From positions 1 through 32,006 of the forward strand of contig JAUJLZ010000003.1 in the NCBI GenBank assembly GCA_030447125.1: a stretch of 32,006 nucleotides of DNA, in the 5' to 3' direction. This DNA comes from Acidimicrobiales bacterium (GTDB lineage Bacteria > Actinomycetota > Acidimicrobiia > Acidimicrobiales > CADCSY01). Position numbers and translations under genes: made by a program. The notes beneath the pieces are model-generated. The model had not been told where the DNA came from, made no database searches, and saw only the letters and a program-made list of their open reading frames with translations. Positions 22,599 through 30,333 of this stretch are shown piece by piece (the first letter of the stretch is position 1; every line of letters begins with the position of its first letter).

Positions 22599-24020
22599 TC
22601 AGCTGAGCTGGGCGGCCAGCTCCTGGAGGGCGGGGAAGTAGGCCTCGGCAAAGGTGGGGAAGGGCTGGACGACGTCGAGGAGGGTGGCCAGGGGGACCTC
22701 GGCCCGGATGGCCAGCGTGGCCTGGCCCAGCCAGGAGTCGGCGTGGGGACCGACGGCCGAGGCCCCCACCAGGACCCGCCGCTGACGGTCGGCGACCAGG
22801 ACCAGCCAGCCGCCTGTCGAACCCTCGCTCACGGCCCGAGCGGTGTTGGCGATGTCAAAGGCGGCAGTGACCACGTCGACCCCCTGGTCGGCCGCAACCG
22901 CCCGGGTGAGGCCGACGCCGGCGACCGGCGGATCGGTGTAGACGGTGCGGGGGATGGCCCGGTAGTCGGCCACCACATCGTCGCCCAACAGGTTGGCCAG
23001 GACGACGCGGGCCTGGTAGTTGGCCGTGTGGGTGTAGGGCGCCACCCCGGTGACGTCGCCCGCGGCCCACACGTGGTCCTGGCCCGCCACCCGGCAGTGC
23101 TCGTCGCTCTCGAGGCCGGACGGCCCCGGCTCGACGCCGAGGAGCTCGAGCCCCAGGTCCTCCACGTTGGGGCGCCGGCCCACGGCCACCAGCACCCGCT
23201 CGGCGGCCACGAAGGAGCCGTCGTCGAGGCGCAGTTCAGCCCCCTGCGACCTCGGCCGGGCTTCCACCACCCTGGCGCCCAGGCGCAGCCGCACACCGCT
23301 CGACTCGAGGGCGGCGCCGAGGTGGTCGCCCACCGCCGGCTCCTCGTTGGGCACCACCCGGGGCGCCGCCTCGATCAGGGTCACCTCGACGCCGAAGCGG
23401 GCGTAGACCTGACCCAGCTCACAGCCCACCGCCCCGCCGCCCACCACCACCAGGGACCGGGGTCGTTCGGGTGAGGTCAAGGCCTGGTCGCTGGTCCAGG
23501 TGGGCACGCCGTCGAGCCCCTCGATGGGAGGCACCACCGCCCGGCTGCCGGTGGCCACCACCAGGTCGGCCCAGCCCAGCTCGTCGCCCGGCCTGTCGCC
23601 CGACTCGTGGCCGTCGACCGCGACCACGCCCGGCCTCGCCACCCGGCCCCGACCCCGGACGAGGACGACGCCTCGGCGCACCAGGTCCTCGGCCGAGGCG
23701 TGATCGTCCTGGTGGCGGGCGATCTCGTCCCGGCGAGCGACCGCCGCCGCCCAGGCCTTGGCGGCATCGTCCAGCTCGAGAGGACGAGACGTGGCGCCCA
23801 GGGCCTGGGTGGTGGCGGCCAGGGCCCGGGCTTCGGCGGAGCGCAGCAGGGCCTTGCTCGGCATGCACGCCAGGTACGGGCACTCCCCACCCACCAGACC
23901 CGACGCCACCAGCGCCACTGAACGGCCGGCATCAGCCAGGTCGCCGGCCAGGTTCTCTCCCGCCGAGCCTGCCCCCAGCACCACCACGTCGAACGACTGC
24001 ACGGGAACTGTGTAGCCCAT
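22599..24020 (-). CDS. FAD-dependent pyridine nucleotide-disulfide oxidoreductase (Lpd/mercuric-reductase-like)
   Basis: 473 residues, the usual length for class I disulfide oxidoreductases. DVVVLGAGSAGENLAGDLAD (about 10-29) binds FAD. GGECPYLACMPSKALL carries the redox Cys pair in C-x4-C spacing. SLVVVGGGAVGCELGQVYAR binds NAD(P)H, and VWAAGDVTGVAPYTHTANYQ is the second FAD contact. In the C-terminal dimer domain the normal His-Pro-Thr of the His-Glu catalytic dyad reads PFPTFAEAY: Phe replaces His, while Glu remains. The substrate is therefore unlikely to be classical lipoamide or glutathione; a quinone, metal or small-thiol reductase is possible. It is 21 nt downstream of modC on the same strand and may share its transcript. 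Confidence 0.88.
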   Translation of the reverse strand: MGYTVPVQSFDVVVLGAGSAGENLAGDLADAGRSVALVASGLVGGECPYLACMPSKALLRSAEARALAATTQALGATSRPLELDDAAKAWAAAVARRDEIARHQDDHASAEDLVRRGVVLVRGRGRVARPGVVAVDGHESGDRPGDELGWADLVVATGSRAVVPPIEGLDGVPTWTSDQALTSPERPRSLVVVGGGAVGCELGQVYARFGVEVTLIEAAPRVVPNEEPAVGDHLGAALESSGVRLRLGARVVEARPRSQGAELRLDDGSFVAAERVLVAVGRRPNVEDLGLELLGVEPGPSGLESDEHCRVAGQDHVWAAGDVTGVAPYTHTANYQARVVLANLLGDDVVADYRAIPRTVYTDPPVAGVGLTRAVAADQGVDVVTAAFDIANTARAVSEGSTGGWLVLVADRQRRVLVGASAVGPHADSWLGQATLAIRAEVPLATLLDVVQPFPTFAEAYFPALQELAAQLS

Positions 24021-24041
24021 GGCGGGGGTGGGCGACAGCGC

Positions 24042-25097
24042 TCAGCGTTCGTAGGCGACGAGGTCGACGGCCTTGACGCTGGCCCAGACGGGGGCGCCAG
24101 CGGCCAGGGCGAGGTCGGCGACCGCCGCCGGGGTGATCTCGGCGGTGGCGGGGACGAGCCCGGCGAGGGTGACCCGTACCCGGTCACGGTCGGCCTCGAG
24201 GTCGCCCACCGTGGCCGCCCAGGTGTTGCGGGGGCTGCCGTCGGGGCGGTGGCGGTGCAGGGCGATGGCCTGAGGGCGGATGGCGATGGCCACCTTGGGG
24301 CCGGGAAGGGGGTCGGCCACGGTGAGCTCGGCCCCGGTGTCGAGGCGGACGGTTCGCTCGCCCGCGGCCGCGCCGTGGAGGAGGTTGAGGCCCACGAGCT
24401 GGGCGACGTAGCGGGACGCGGGCCGGGCGGTGACCTCCGCGGGTGCGCCCGTCTGGCTGACGCGGCCCTCCTCGAGGATGACCAGGCGATCGGCGAGGAC
24501 CAGGGCGTCGACGGGGTCGTGGGTGACGAGGAGACGGGCTCCGTGGAAGGTGGCGAGGTGGCGGCGAAGCTCGGTGCGGACCTGGAGGCGGGTGCCGGCG
24601 TCGAGGGCGGCAAGGGGCTCGTCCAAGAGGAGCAGCCGGGGGTGGGTGGCCAGGGCCCGGGCCAGCGCGACCCGCTGGGCCTGGCCGCCGGAGAGGGTGA
24701 CGATCCGGGCGCCGGCGTGGTCGGCCAGCCCGAAGCGCTCGAGCCACCGTTGCGCCTCGGCCCGGGCACCAGCCCTGGTGCGCCCCCGGGCCCGGAGACC
24801 GAAGGCCACGTTGTCGAGGGCGGACAGGCGGGGGAAGAGCAGGTAGTCCTGGAACACCACGCCGATCGGGCGCTGGGACGTGGGCACGAAGGTGGTGGTG
24901 GCGGGCTCGTCGAGCACGCTGCCGTCGAGCTCGATGCGGCCGTCGTCGATCGGCCACAGGCCGGCGATGGCCCGCAACACCGTCGTCTTGCCGGCACCGT
25001 TGGGCCCGAGGAGGGCGACGACCTCGCCGCCGTCGACCCGCAGGTCGACCTCCAGGCGGAGGCCGCCGGCGGTCACCTCGATGGCGGCATGCAGCAC
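24042..25097 (-). CDS. modC: Molybdate ABC transporter ATP-binding protein
   Basis: 351 residues. Walker A LLGPNGAGKTTVLRAIAGLW (about 29-48), Q-loop VVFQDYLLFPRLSALDNVAF, signature LSGGQAQRVALARAL, Walker B RLLLLDEPLAALDAG and the H-loop LLVTHDPVDAL are intact. The C-terminal third is a TOBE/Mop-like domain (IAIRPQAIALHRHRP, then VRVTLAGLVPATAEITPAAV), typical of ModC, where oxyanion binding may modulate uptake. The GTG at 25097 follows the modB stop directly (TGAGTG), which implies translational coupling. It is the ATPase for the ModB permease and ModA binding protein encoded just upstream. Tungstate transport cannot be excluded from sequence alone. Confidence 0.93.
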   Translation of the reverse strand: MLHAAIEVTAGGLRLEVDLRVDGGEVVALLGPNGAGKTTVLRAIAGLWPIDDGRIELDGSVLDEPATTTFVPTSQRPIGVVFQDYLLFPRLSALDNVAFGLRARGRTRAGARAEAQRWLERFGLADHAGARIVTLSGGQAQRVALARALATHPRLLLLDEPLAALDAGTRLQVRTELRRHLATFHGARLLVTHDPVDALVLADRLVILEEGRVSQTGAPAEVTARPASRYVAQLVGLNLLHGAAAGERTVRLDTGAELTVADPLPGPKVAIAIRPQAIALHRHRPDGSPRNTWAATVGDLEADRDRVRVTLAGLVPATAEITPAAVADLALAAGAPVWASVKAVDLVAYER

Positions 25098-25913
25098 TCA
25101 GGACGACCCGAGCCAGCGGTCGCGCAGGGGAACCAGCACGGCGAGGGACACGGCGATGAGGACCAGGGAGAGGGCGATGGCGGCGCCACGATCGGATTCG
25201 AGGGCGAGGAACACGGCGAGGGGCATGGTCTGGGTGCGGCCCTGGAGGTTGCCGGCGAAGGTGACGGTGGCGCCGAACTCACCCAGGGCCCGGGCCCAGC
25301 ACAGCACGGCGCCGGCGATGATGGCGGGGGCGGCGTGGGGGACGGTGATGCGCCAGAAGATCATCCAGGGGCCGGCCCCGAGGGTGGCCGCGGCGTCCTC
25401 GTAGCGGTCGTCGGCGGCCCGCAGGCCGGCTTCGACGGTCAGGACGAGGAAGGGCATGGCCACAAAGGTGTTGGCCGCGATCACTCCCCACGTGGAGAAC
25501 GGCAACAAGAACCCGGTCGCGGTCGAGACCGGACCGCCGAGCAGGCCACGGCGCCCGAAGGCGAACAGCAGAGCGGCGCCGCCCACCACCGGGGGCAGGA
25601 CCATGGGCAGGGTGATCAACGCCCGGGTGGCCGAGCGCCCGGGGAAGCGGGTCCGGGCCAGGACCCAGGCGAGCGGGAGCCCGACCACCAAGGAGAGCCC
25701 GGTGGCGGCGAAGGCGGTGAGGAGGCTGAGGCGCAGCGCATCGGTGACGACCGGTCGGCCGACCAGCTCGCCCAGGTCCGTCCACGGCGCCCGCTGCAAC
25801 AGGGCGATGAACGGCAGGGCGATGTAGGCGACGGCGACCAAGGCCAGGGGGGCGACCAGCCACGGGGCCCGTTGCCGGTGGGTCCGCCGCTTTTGTTCGC
25901 CCCCCGGCGTCAA
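25098..25913 (-). CDS. modB: Molybdate ABC transporter permease
   Basis: About 271 residues with five to six membrane helices (for example APWLVAPLALVAVAYIALPF and LSLLTAFAATGLSLVVGLPL). The cytoplasmic EAA loop EDAAATLGAGPWMIFWRITV docks onto ModC. GEFGATVTFAGN near the C-terminus is a ModB hallmark. No ATG or GTG is well placed. A TTG at 25913 overlaps the modA stop as TTGA, and 15 residues later the first helix begins, so TTG is the likeliest start. A longer open frame upstream overlaps modA entirely and reads as low-complexity Arg-rich sequence, so it was rejected. Confidence 0.9.
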   Translation of the reverse strand: MTPGGEQKRRTHRQRAPWLVAPLALVAVAYIALPFIALLQRAPWTDLGELVGRPVVTDALRLSLLTAFAATGLSLVVGLPLAWVLARTRFPGRSATRALITLPMVLPPVVGGAALLFAFGRRGLLGGPVSTATGFLLPFSTWGVIAANTFVAMPFLVLTVEAGLRAADDRYEDAAATLGAGPWMIFWRITVPHAAPAIIAGAVLCWARALGEFGATVTFAGNLQGRTQTMPLAVFLALESDRGAAIALSLVLIAVSLAVLVPLRDRWLGSS

Positions 25914-26689
25914 GGTGCGCCGAACCCGGAGGAGGCGAGGATGGCCTGGCCCTCGTCGGACAGGACGAAGGCCACAAAGGCGGTGGCGCCCTCGGGGTTG
26001 GCCGCCCCGGCCAGGGCGGCGATGGGGTAGGTGGCGGTCACCTCGGCGTGGTCGGGGATGGCGATGCCCTCCACGGCGCCGCCGGCAGCGATGACGTCGC
26101 TGCGGTAGACGATCCCGACGTCGAGCTCGCCGGCTTCGATCTTGGTCATCAGGGCAGCGACGTTGGGCTCGTTGGTGTCGATCGAGGGGGCGATCCCGGC
26201 CTGGGCCAGGACCTGGCGCCCGAACCGTCCACAGGGAACCTCTTGGCTGCACAGGCCGACGAGCAGATCGGCATCGGCGAAGGCGGCCGGGCCGCGCACG
26301 CCGGCGGGGTTCCCGGCGGGTACCGCGATCTGGAGCTGGTTGGTGGCGAAGTCGACGGGATCGACCGCCGCGCCCGCCGCCACCACGGCGACCATGTTGG
26401 AGCGGTCGGCCGCAGCAAAGACGTCGCCGGGGGCACCAGCGAGGATCTGCTCGCGCAGCGACGACGAGGCGCCGAAGTTGAGCTCGACGGCGACCCCCGG
26501 GTTGGCGGCCTCGGCCTCGAAGGCGGTGGCGAGGTCGGCGAAGGCGTCAGTGAGCGAGGCCGCCGCCCACACCCTGATGCGGGACTCGTCGTCGGTACCG
26601 GCATCGACACCGCGGCCACAACCGGAGGCAGACAGGACCATCGCCAGCACGAGCGCCGTCGGGGCAGCGACCCGACGCCAGCCCCTCAC
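25910..26689 (-). CDS. modA: Molybdate-binding lipoprotein of the ABC transporter
   Basis: 259 residues with a lipoprotein signal (ALVLAMVLSASGC). The mature protein starts RIRVWAAASLTDAFADLATA, the ModA pattern in which Ser residues of the AASL and GASSSL motifs bind the oxyanion. It continues with ELNFGASSSLREQILAGAPG, then DVFAAADRSNM, VPAGNPAG and a C-terminal AFVAFVLSDEGQAILASSGF. These are all characteristic of ModA/WtpA-like solute-binding proteins. The GTG at 26689 overlaps the upstream regulator's stop (GTGA). Its own stop overlaps modB. Two Cys (LVGLCSQEVPCG) may form a disulfide. Confidence 0.94.
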   Translation of the reverse strand: MRGWRRVAAPTALVLAMVLSASGCGRGVDAGTDDESRIRVWAAASLTDAFADLATAFEAEAANPGVAVELNFGASSSLREQILAGAPGDVFAAADRSNMVAVVAAGAAVDPVDFATNQLQIAVPAGNPAGVRGPAAFADADLLVGLCSQEVPCGRFGRQVLAQAGIAPSIDTNEPNVAALMTKIEAGELDVGIVYRSDVIAAGGAVEGIAIPDHAEVTATYPIAALAGAANPEGATAFVAFVLSDEGQAILASSGFGAP

Positions 26690-27132
26690 GGCTCCGGCGG
26701 GATCTCGACGACGACGTTGGTGGACTTGACCGTGGCCACGGCCAGCACGCCCGGGGCCAGGCCGAGCTCGTCGGCCGCCTCCCGGGTCATCAGCGACACC
26801 ATGCGGTGCCGGCCCACCTGCAGCTCGACCTGAGCCGTCACCGTGTCCCTCGTCACCCTGATCACGATGCCGGCCAGGCGGTTGCGGGCCGAGGCACCAG
26901 CGAGCGGGTGGCGCTCCCGCTCGGGCCCCGATCTGCTCCCGACCGCCAGCTCCTCGGCCAGGCGGGCCAACGACGCCCCTTCGATGAGGCGCTGGCCTCC
27001 TTCGCTGCGCTGTGTCTGCAACCGGCCACTGTCGGCCCAGCGCCTGACCGTGTCGACGCTCACGTCGAGCACGGTGGCCGCCTGGCCGATCCGGTACGCC
27101 GTTTCCCGAGCTTTCCGGTCGGTATCGCCCAC
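26686..27132 (-). CDS. HTH-TOBE (Mop) molybdate-responsive regulator
   Basis: 148 residues. An N-terminal MerR/excisionase-type helix-turn-helix (YRIGQAATVLDVSVDTVRRW, then GGQRLIEGASLARLAEEL) is followed by a TOBE/Mop-like domain (NRLAGIVIRVTRDTVTAQVE, GRHRMVSLMTREAADELGLA, then AVATVKSTNVVVEIP). Mop domains bind molybdate or tungstate, so the protein is probably a metal-oxyanion-sensing regulator of the transporter it heads. It plays the part of ModE with a different HTH. The GTG at 27132 lies 7 nt after a TANNNT box, which fits a leaderless mRNA. As the first gene of the overlapping operon it likely controls its own transcription. Confidence 0.85.
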   Translation of the reverse strand: MGDTDRKARETAYRIGQAATVLDVSVDTVRRWADSGRLQTQRSEGGQRLIEGASLARLAEELAVGSRSGPERERHPLAGASARNRLAGIVIRVTRDTVTAQVELQVGRHRMVSLMTREAADELGLAPGVLAVATVKSTNVVVEIPPEP

Positions 27133-27163
27133 GAGAGCAAGGTTAGACGAGGAAAATGCTCTC
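27133..27163. promoter_or_regulatory. Inverted repeat overlapping the leaderless mod-operon promoter
   Basis: GAGAGCA (27133-27139) and TGCTCTC (27157-27163) are perfect inverted 7-bp arms 17 bp apart. The near arm touches the GTG start codon. A minus-strand TAACCT (27145-27140) between the arms is a good -10 box, 7 nt from the GTG. A regulator bound across both arms would block initiation; the operon's own HTH-TOBE protein is the natural candidate. No recognisable -35 was seen. Confidence 0.5.
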
Positions 27164-27206
27164 TTGGGCTATCCCCGAGCTCGGCGCGGGCGACCTAGTG
27201 CTTGTC

Positions 27207-28409
27207 CTATCGGCGCTTGCCCTTCTTGCGGGCCCGGGGAGCGATGGGTCCGCTGGTCGTCGACGGCGTGTCGGCGACCGCCGGGCGTCGTCGGGTCGTC
27301 CCGTTGGCCTTCGACGCCTCGGGCAGCGCCCGGGGCGTATCGGGTAGACCGGGTTCCGAGCTCGACGAGGAGGTGGCGACGCCGCCACCGGTGGCCACCA
27401 AGGGGGCGCTGCGGCCCTCGAGGCGGTTGCGCAGGGCCTGGTACCGGGGCTCGCGCTCCTTGAGCACCGCCAGCAGGGGCGAGGCGATGAAGATCGAGGA
27501 GTAGGCGCTGGCCCCCAGGCCGACCAGCAGGGCGAGGGCGAACTCCTGGAGGGTGGCGGCACCGAGGACGAACGAGCCGATCACCAACAGCGAGGCGATG
27601 GGGATGAGGGCGGTGATGGAGGTGTTGAGGGTGCGCATCAGCACCTGGTTGAGCGAGTCGTTCACCATCTGGCTGTACGTGGTGCGGCCCGTGGCGGCCA
27701 GGAGCTTGGCGTTCTCGTCGACCTTGTCGAAGACCACGATGCCGTCGTAGATGGAGTAGCCCAGCACGGTGAGGATTGCGATGACGGTGGCCGGGGTCAC
27801 CTCGAAGCCCGTCACCGAGTAGACGCCCACGGTCACGAGGATGTCGTGGACCAGGGCGGCCAGGGTGGCCACGGCCATCTTCCACTCGAAGCGGATGGTG
27901 ATGTACAGCGTGATGGCGGCGAGGAAGACCAGCAACGCCCGCTGGGCCTTGCTCGTGATCTCCGACCCCCACGAGGGGCTCACCTGGTTGACCTGGACGT
28001 CTCCCGGCTCGACGCCGGCGAGGGTGGCCAGGGCGGCGCTGACGTCGTCGCTCTCGGCCCCGCTGCCCGGCTCGGCCTGCACCCGTAGACGCTGACCCTC
28101 GTCGCCTCCCAGGGTCTGCACGTCGGCGTCGGGGACACCCGCCGCAGCCACGGCGTCGCGGGCCTCGTCGACGTCGATGTCGCCGGCCACCTCCCACGAG
28201 GTACCGCCCCGGAAGTCGAGGCCCAAGTTGAGCCCGGCGGTGGCCAGCGAGGCCAGCCCCACCAAGATGATCAGCGCCGAGATGGCGAACCACAACCGGC
28301 GCCGACCCACGAAGTTGACGTTCGTCTCCCCGTGGTAGAGCCGACCGAAGACGCCCCGGCGACGGCCACTGCGTCTGGAGGCAGTGGCGCTGGACCCGTT
28401 GCGGCTCAC
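27207..28409 (-). CDS. secF: Protein translocase subunit SecF
   Basis: 400 residues. The first membrane helix (LWFAISALIILVGLASLATA) precedes the SecF signature GLNLGLDFRGGTSWEV. A periplasmic domain follows, then five helices including TLAALVHDILVTVGVYSVTG, ATVIAILTVLGYSIYDGIVV and FDKVDENAK, the typical RND-superfamily core motifs. The tail is basic (KKGKRR) and probably cytoplasmic. SecF and SecD form a proton-driven complex that helps pull proteins across the membrane after SecA-driven translocation. The GTG at 28409 overlaps the secD stop (GTGA). Confidence 0.97.
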   Translation of the reverse strand: MSRNGSSATASRRSGRRRGVFGRLYHGETNVNFVGRRRLWFAISALIILVGLASLATAGLNLGLDFRGGTSWEVAGDIDVDEARDAVAAAGVPDADVQTLGGDEGQRLRVQAEPGSGAESDDVSAALATLAGVEPGDVQVNQVSPSWGSEITSKAQRALLVFLAAITLYITIRFEWKMAVATLAALVHDILVTVGVYSVTGFEVTPATVIAILTVLGYSIYDGIVVFDKVDENAKLLAATGRTTYSQMVNDSLNQVLMRTLNTSITALIPIASLLVIGSFVLGAATLQEFALALLVGLGASAYSSIFIASPLLAVLKEREPRYQALRNRLEGRSAPLVATGGGVATSSSSSEPGLPDTPRALPEASKANGTTRRRPAVADTPSTTSGPIAPRARKKGKRR

Positions 28410-29839
28410 CGGGCCGCTCCCACCGGCTGGCGGCCCTCAGGATCGACTGCCCCCCGGGCCACGCCCATCAAGCGGGCCGAGGTGAAGGCCTTGCGCCGGC
28501 CCAACAGGGCGACGAGCGGACGGGTGAAGAAGTAGGCCACGACCACGTCGAGCAACGTGGCCAGCCCGAGAAAAAAGGCGAAGCCCCGCACCGCACCCAC
28601 CGTCAGCCACCACAGCAAGAAGGCACCGAGGAAGGCCGAGAAGTCGGCGGCCAGGATGGTGCGGAACGCTCGCTTGAAGCTCCGGTCGACCGATGAGCGC
28701 AGGCTGCGGCCGGCCCGGACCTCGTCCTTCAGGCGCTCGAAGTACACGATGTAGGAGTCGACGGTCACGCCGACCGACACGATGATGCCGGTGACCCCGG
28801 CCAGGCTGAGGGCGAGGCCCTGGCTGGCCCCGAGGTAGCTGATGACCGACCACTGCAGGGCGCCCCACACGCACAGCCCGAGGGCCACCACCAGGCCGAG
28901 GGCCCGGTAGTAGGCCAAGATGTACAACAGCACCAGGGCCGTTCCCAGGGCTCCGGCCAGAAGTCCCGCCCGTAACGAGTCGGCGCCAAGGGTGGCCGAC
29001 ACGCTGGACACCGACTCCTGCTCGAGCTGCACGGGAAGGGCGCCGTAGCGCAGCACCAGGGCCAGGTCCTTGGCCTCCTCCTCGTCGAAGTTGCCGGTGA
29101 TGGTCACTTCGTTGGCCACGAACGACGCGTTCTGGACCGTCGGGGCCGAGACCACCGTGCCGTCGAGGACGATGGCCACCGCGCCCCGGGCACAGGTGGG
29201 CTGGCCGTTGAAGCAGGCCTCGGCCAACTGGTTGAACCGCTTGATCCCCTCGCCGGTGAAGCTGAGCAGCACCGACCACTCCGAGGCCGTCTGGTCGAAC
29301 ACGGCCTGGGCGTCATCGATGTCGGCCCCGACCGCCCCGGCGGCACCCAGGCGGTAGAGCGCTGGTTCGCCACCTTCGACGGGCTCCCCGGGCAGGACGA
29401 CCTCGGCCTCGGGACGGTCCCCGGGCTGGGGCGTGACCATCACCGGGGCGGTGGTGGGGGGCGCGTTGGGCGTGCCCGGGGGGGGGATGACGTCGGTGAC
29501 GGGTCGGAAGCGCAGCTCAGCGGTCTGGCCGATGACCTCCAGCGCCCGCTCGCGATCCCCCACCCCGGGGAGCTCGACCACCACGGCGTCACCCTGGCGG
29601 GTGATCTCGGGCTCGGCCACGCCCAGCTCGTCGACCCGCTGGCGGATGACCTCGATGGCCTGGTCGATGACCTCGGGGTCGTCGACGGCTTCCGGAGGCT
29701 GGAGCACCACCGAGACCCCGCCCTGGAGGTCGAGGCCCAGCTCGGGCTCGTTGCCCACCGCCAAGGTGGCGGCCAGGGAGCCGAAGGCGACGACCACGAT
29801 GGACAGCAGTGACAACAGCAGGCGGCGGCGGACCTTCAT
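28406..29839 (-). CDS. secD: Protein translocase subunit SecD
   Basis: 477 residues. The N-terminal helix (LLLSLLSIVVVAFGSLAATL) is followed by ELGLDLQGGVSVVL, the SecD D1 hallmark. A periplasmic domain contains QAIEVIRQRVDELGVAEPEI and a Pro/Thr-rich insertion (about 125-165) of the kind often seen in actinobacteria. The membrane half has GVTGIIVSVGVTVDSYIVYF with the conserved Asp, then RSSVDRSFKRAFRTILAADF. The ATG at 29839 overlaps the yajC stop (ATGA). The three genes form one operon with short overlaps, so SecD, SecF and YajC should be made in a coupled way. Confidence 0.97.
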   Translation of the reverse strand: MKVRRRLLLSLLSIVVVAFGSLAATLAVGNEPELGLDLQGGVSVVLQPPEAVDDPEVIDQAIEVIRQRVDELGVAEPEITRQGDAVVVELPGVGDRERALEVIGQTAELRFRPVTDVIPPPGTPNAPPTTAPVMVTPQPGDRPEAEVVLPGEPVEGGEPALYRLGAAGAVGADIDDAQAVFDQTASEWSVLLSFTGEGIKRFNQLAEACFNGQPTCARGAVAIVLDGTVVSAPTVQNASFVANEVTITGNFDEEEAKDLALVLRYGALPVQLEQESVSSVSATLGADSLRAGLLAGALGTALVLLYILAYYRALGLVVALGLCVWGALQWSVISYLGASQGLALSLAGVTGIIVSVGVTVDSYIVYFERLKDEVRAGRSLRSSVDRSFKRAFRTILAADFSAFLGAFLLWWLTVGAVRGFAFFLGLATLLDVVVAYFFTRPLVALLGRRKAFTSARLMGVARGAVDPEGRQPVGAAR

Positions 29840-30189
29840 GGCCGCCCGCTCCCGCCGCTGGTGTCATCGGCGGAGGCGTCATGGGCGGCGTCATCGTCGC
29901 CGGCGCCATCGGTGCCATCGGTGCCATCTGCGGGGCCCTCGTCGCCGTCGAGGCGTCGGGTCACGGCCGCTCGGACCATGCGCACCTCCACGCCCGCGCC
30001 GACCTCGAGGTGCAGCTCATCGTCGGTGAGCACCCGCACGGTGCCGATCAGCCCTCCCGCGGTGAGGACCACATCACCCACCTGGATGGACGCCACCAGC
30101 TCCCGCTGCTTGCGCAACCGGGCCTGCTGGGGACGGATGAGCAGGAACCACATCAGGCCCAGGAGCAGGACGAAGGGGATGAGTTCCAT
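29836..30189 (-). CDS. yajC: Preprotein translocase accessory subunit YajC
   Basis: 117 residues from ATG 30189. A single N-terminal membrane helix (LIPFVLLLGLMWFLLIRPQQ) is followed by KQRELVASIQVGDVVLTAGG and LIGTVRVLTDDELHLEVGAG, the standard YajC pattern. An Asp/Gly/Ala-rich tail of about 35 residues is longer than in E. coli and probably disordered. No ribosome-binding site is visible. YajC associates with SecDF at the membrane. It is the first gene of yajC-secD-secF, and ruvB lies about 1.1 kb upstream, an arrangement common in bacteria but here broken by the protease gene. Confidence 0.94.
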   Translation of the reverse strand: MELIPFVLLLGLMWFLLIRPQQARLRKQRELVASIQVGDVVLTAGGLIGTVRVLTDDELHLEVGAGVEVRMVRAAVTRRLDGDEGPADGTDGTDGAGDDDAAHDASADDTSGGSGRP

Positions 30190-30333
30190 AGGAGAAGGGG
30201 TTCGCGGCCTCGACCACCATGGGGTGGTGCGGGGACCGGCTGTGGACCCTAGCGCAGGGTCGTGCGACACGGGCACCGAGGGACTTGGAGGGCGCGCGCG
30301 AAATCGCGTCCACGAGCAGTACCGTTTCCGCCT
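30190..30333. promoter_or_regulatory. Divergent region between yajC and the serine protease
   Basis: 144 bp. For the protease, TACCGT at 30320-30325 lies 8 nt before the ATG at 30334, fitting a leaderless transcript. For yajC, a minus-strand TAGGGT at about 30252-30247 is a possible -10 box. A small perfect hairpin ACCACC-ATGG-GGTGGT lies at 30213-30228 and would be in the yajC leader. No other structure was seen. Confidence 0.35.

Noticed and set aside
23477..24997. Minus-strand frame of 506 codons overlapping modC and the flavoprotein in another frame
   Set aside because: Pro/Ser/Arg-rich out-of-frame reading of two real genes.
24249..26030. Plus-strand frame of 593 codons opposite modB and modC
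   Set aside because: Glu/Gly/Gln-rich low-complexity sequence; the opposing genes are unambiguous.
27163..27180. CTTGGGCTATCCCCGAG as a second PimM-like site upstream of the mod operon
   Set aside because: Several mismatches to the consensus and imperfect arms; likely chance.
27133..27206. Molybdenum-cofactor riboswitch before the mod operon
   Set aside because: Only about 75 bp are available and the probable start of transcription is at the start codon, leaving no leader.
30213..30228. Hairpin ACCACC-ATGG-GGTGGT as a regulatory element of yajC
   Set aside because: Six base pairs only; hairpins of this size are frequent in GC-rich DNA and nothing else supports a role.
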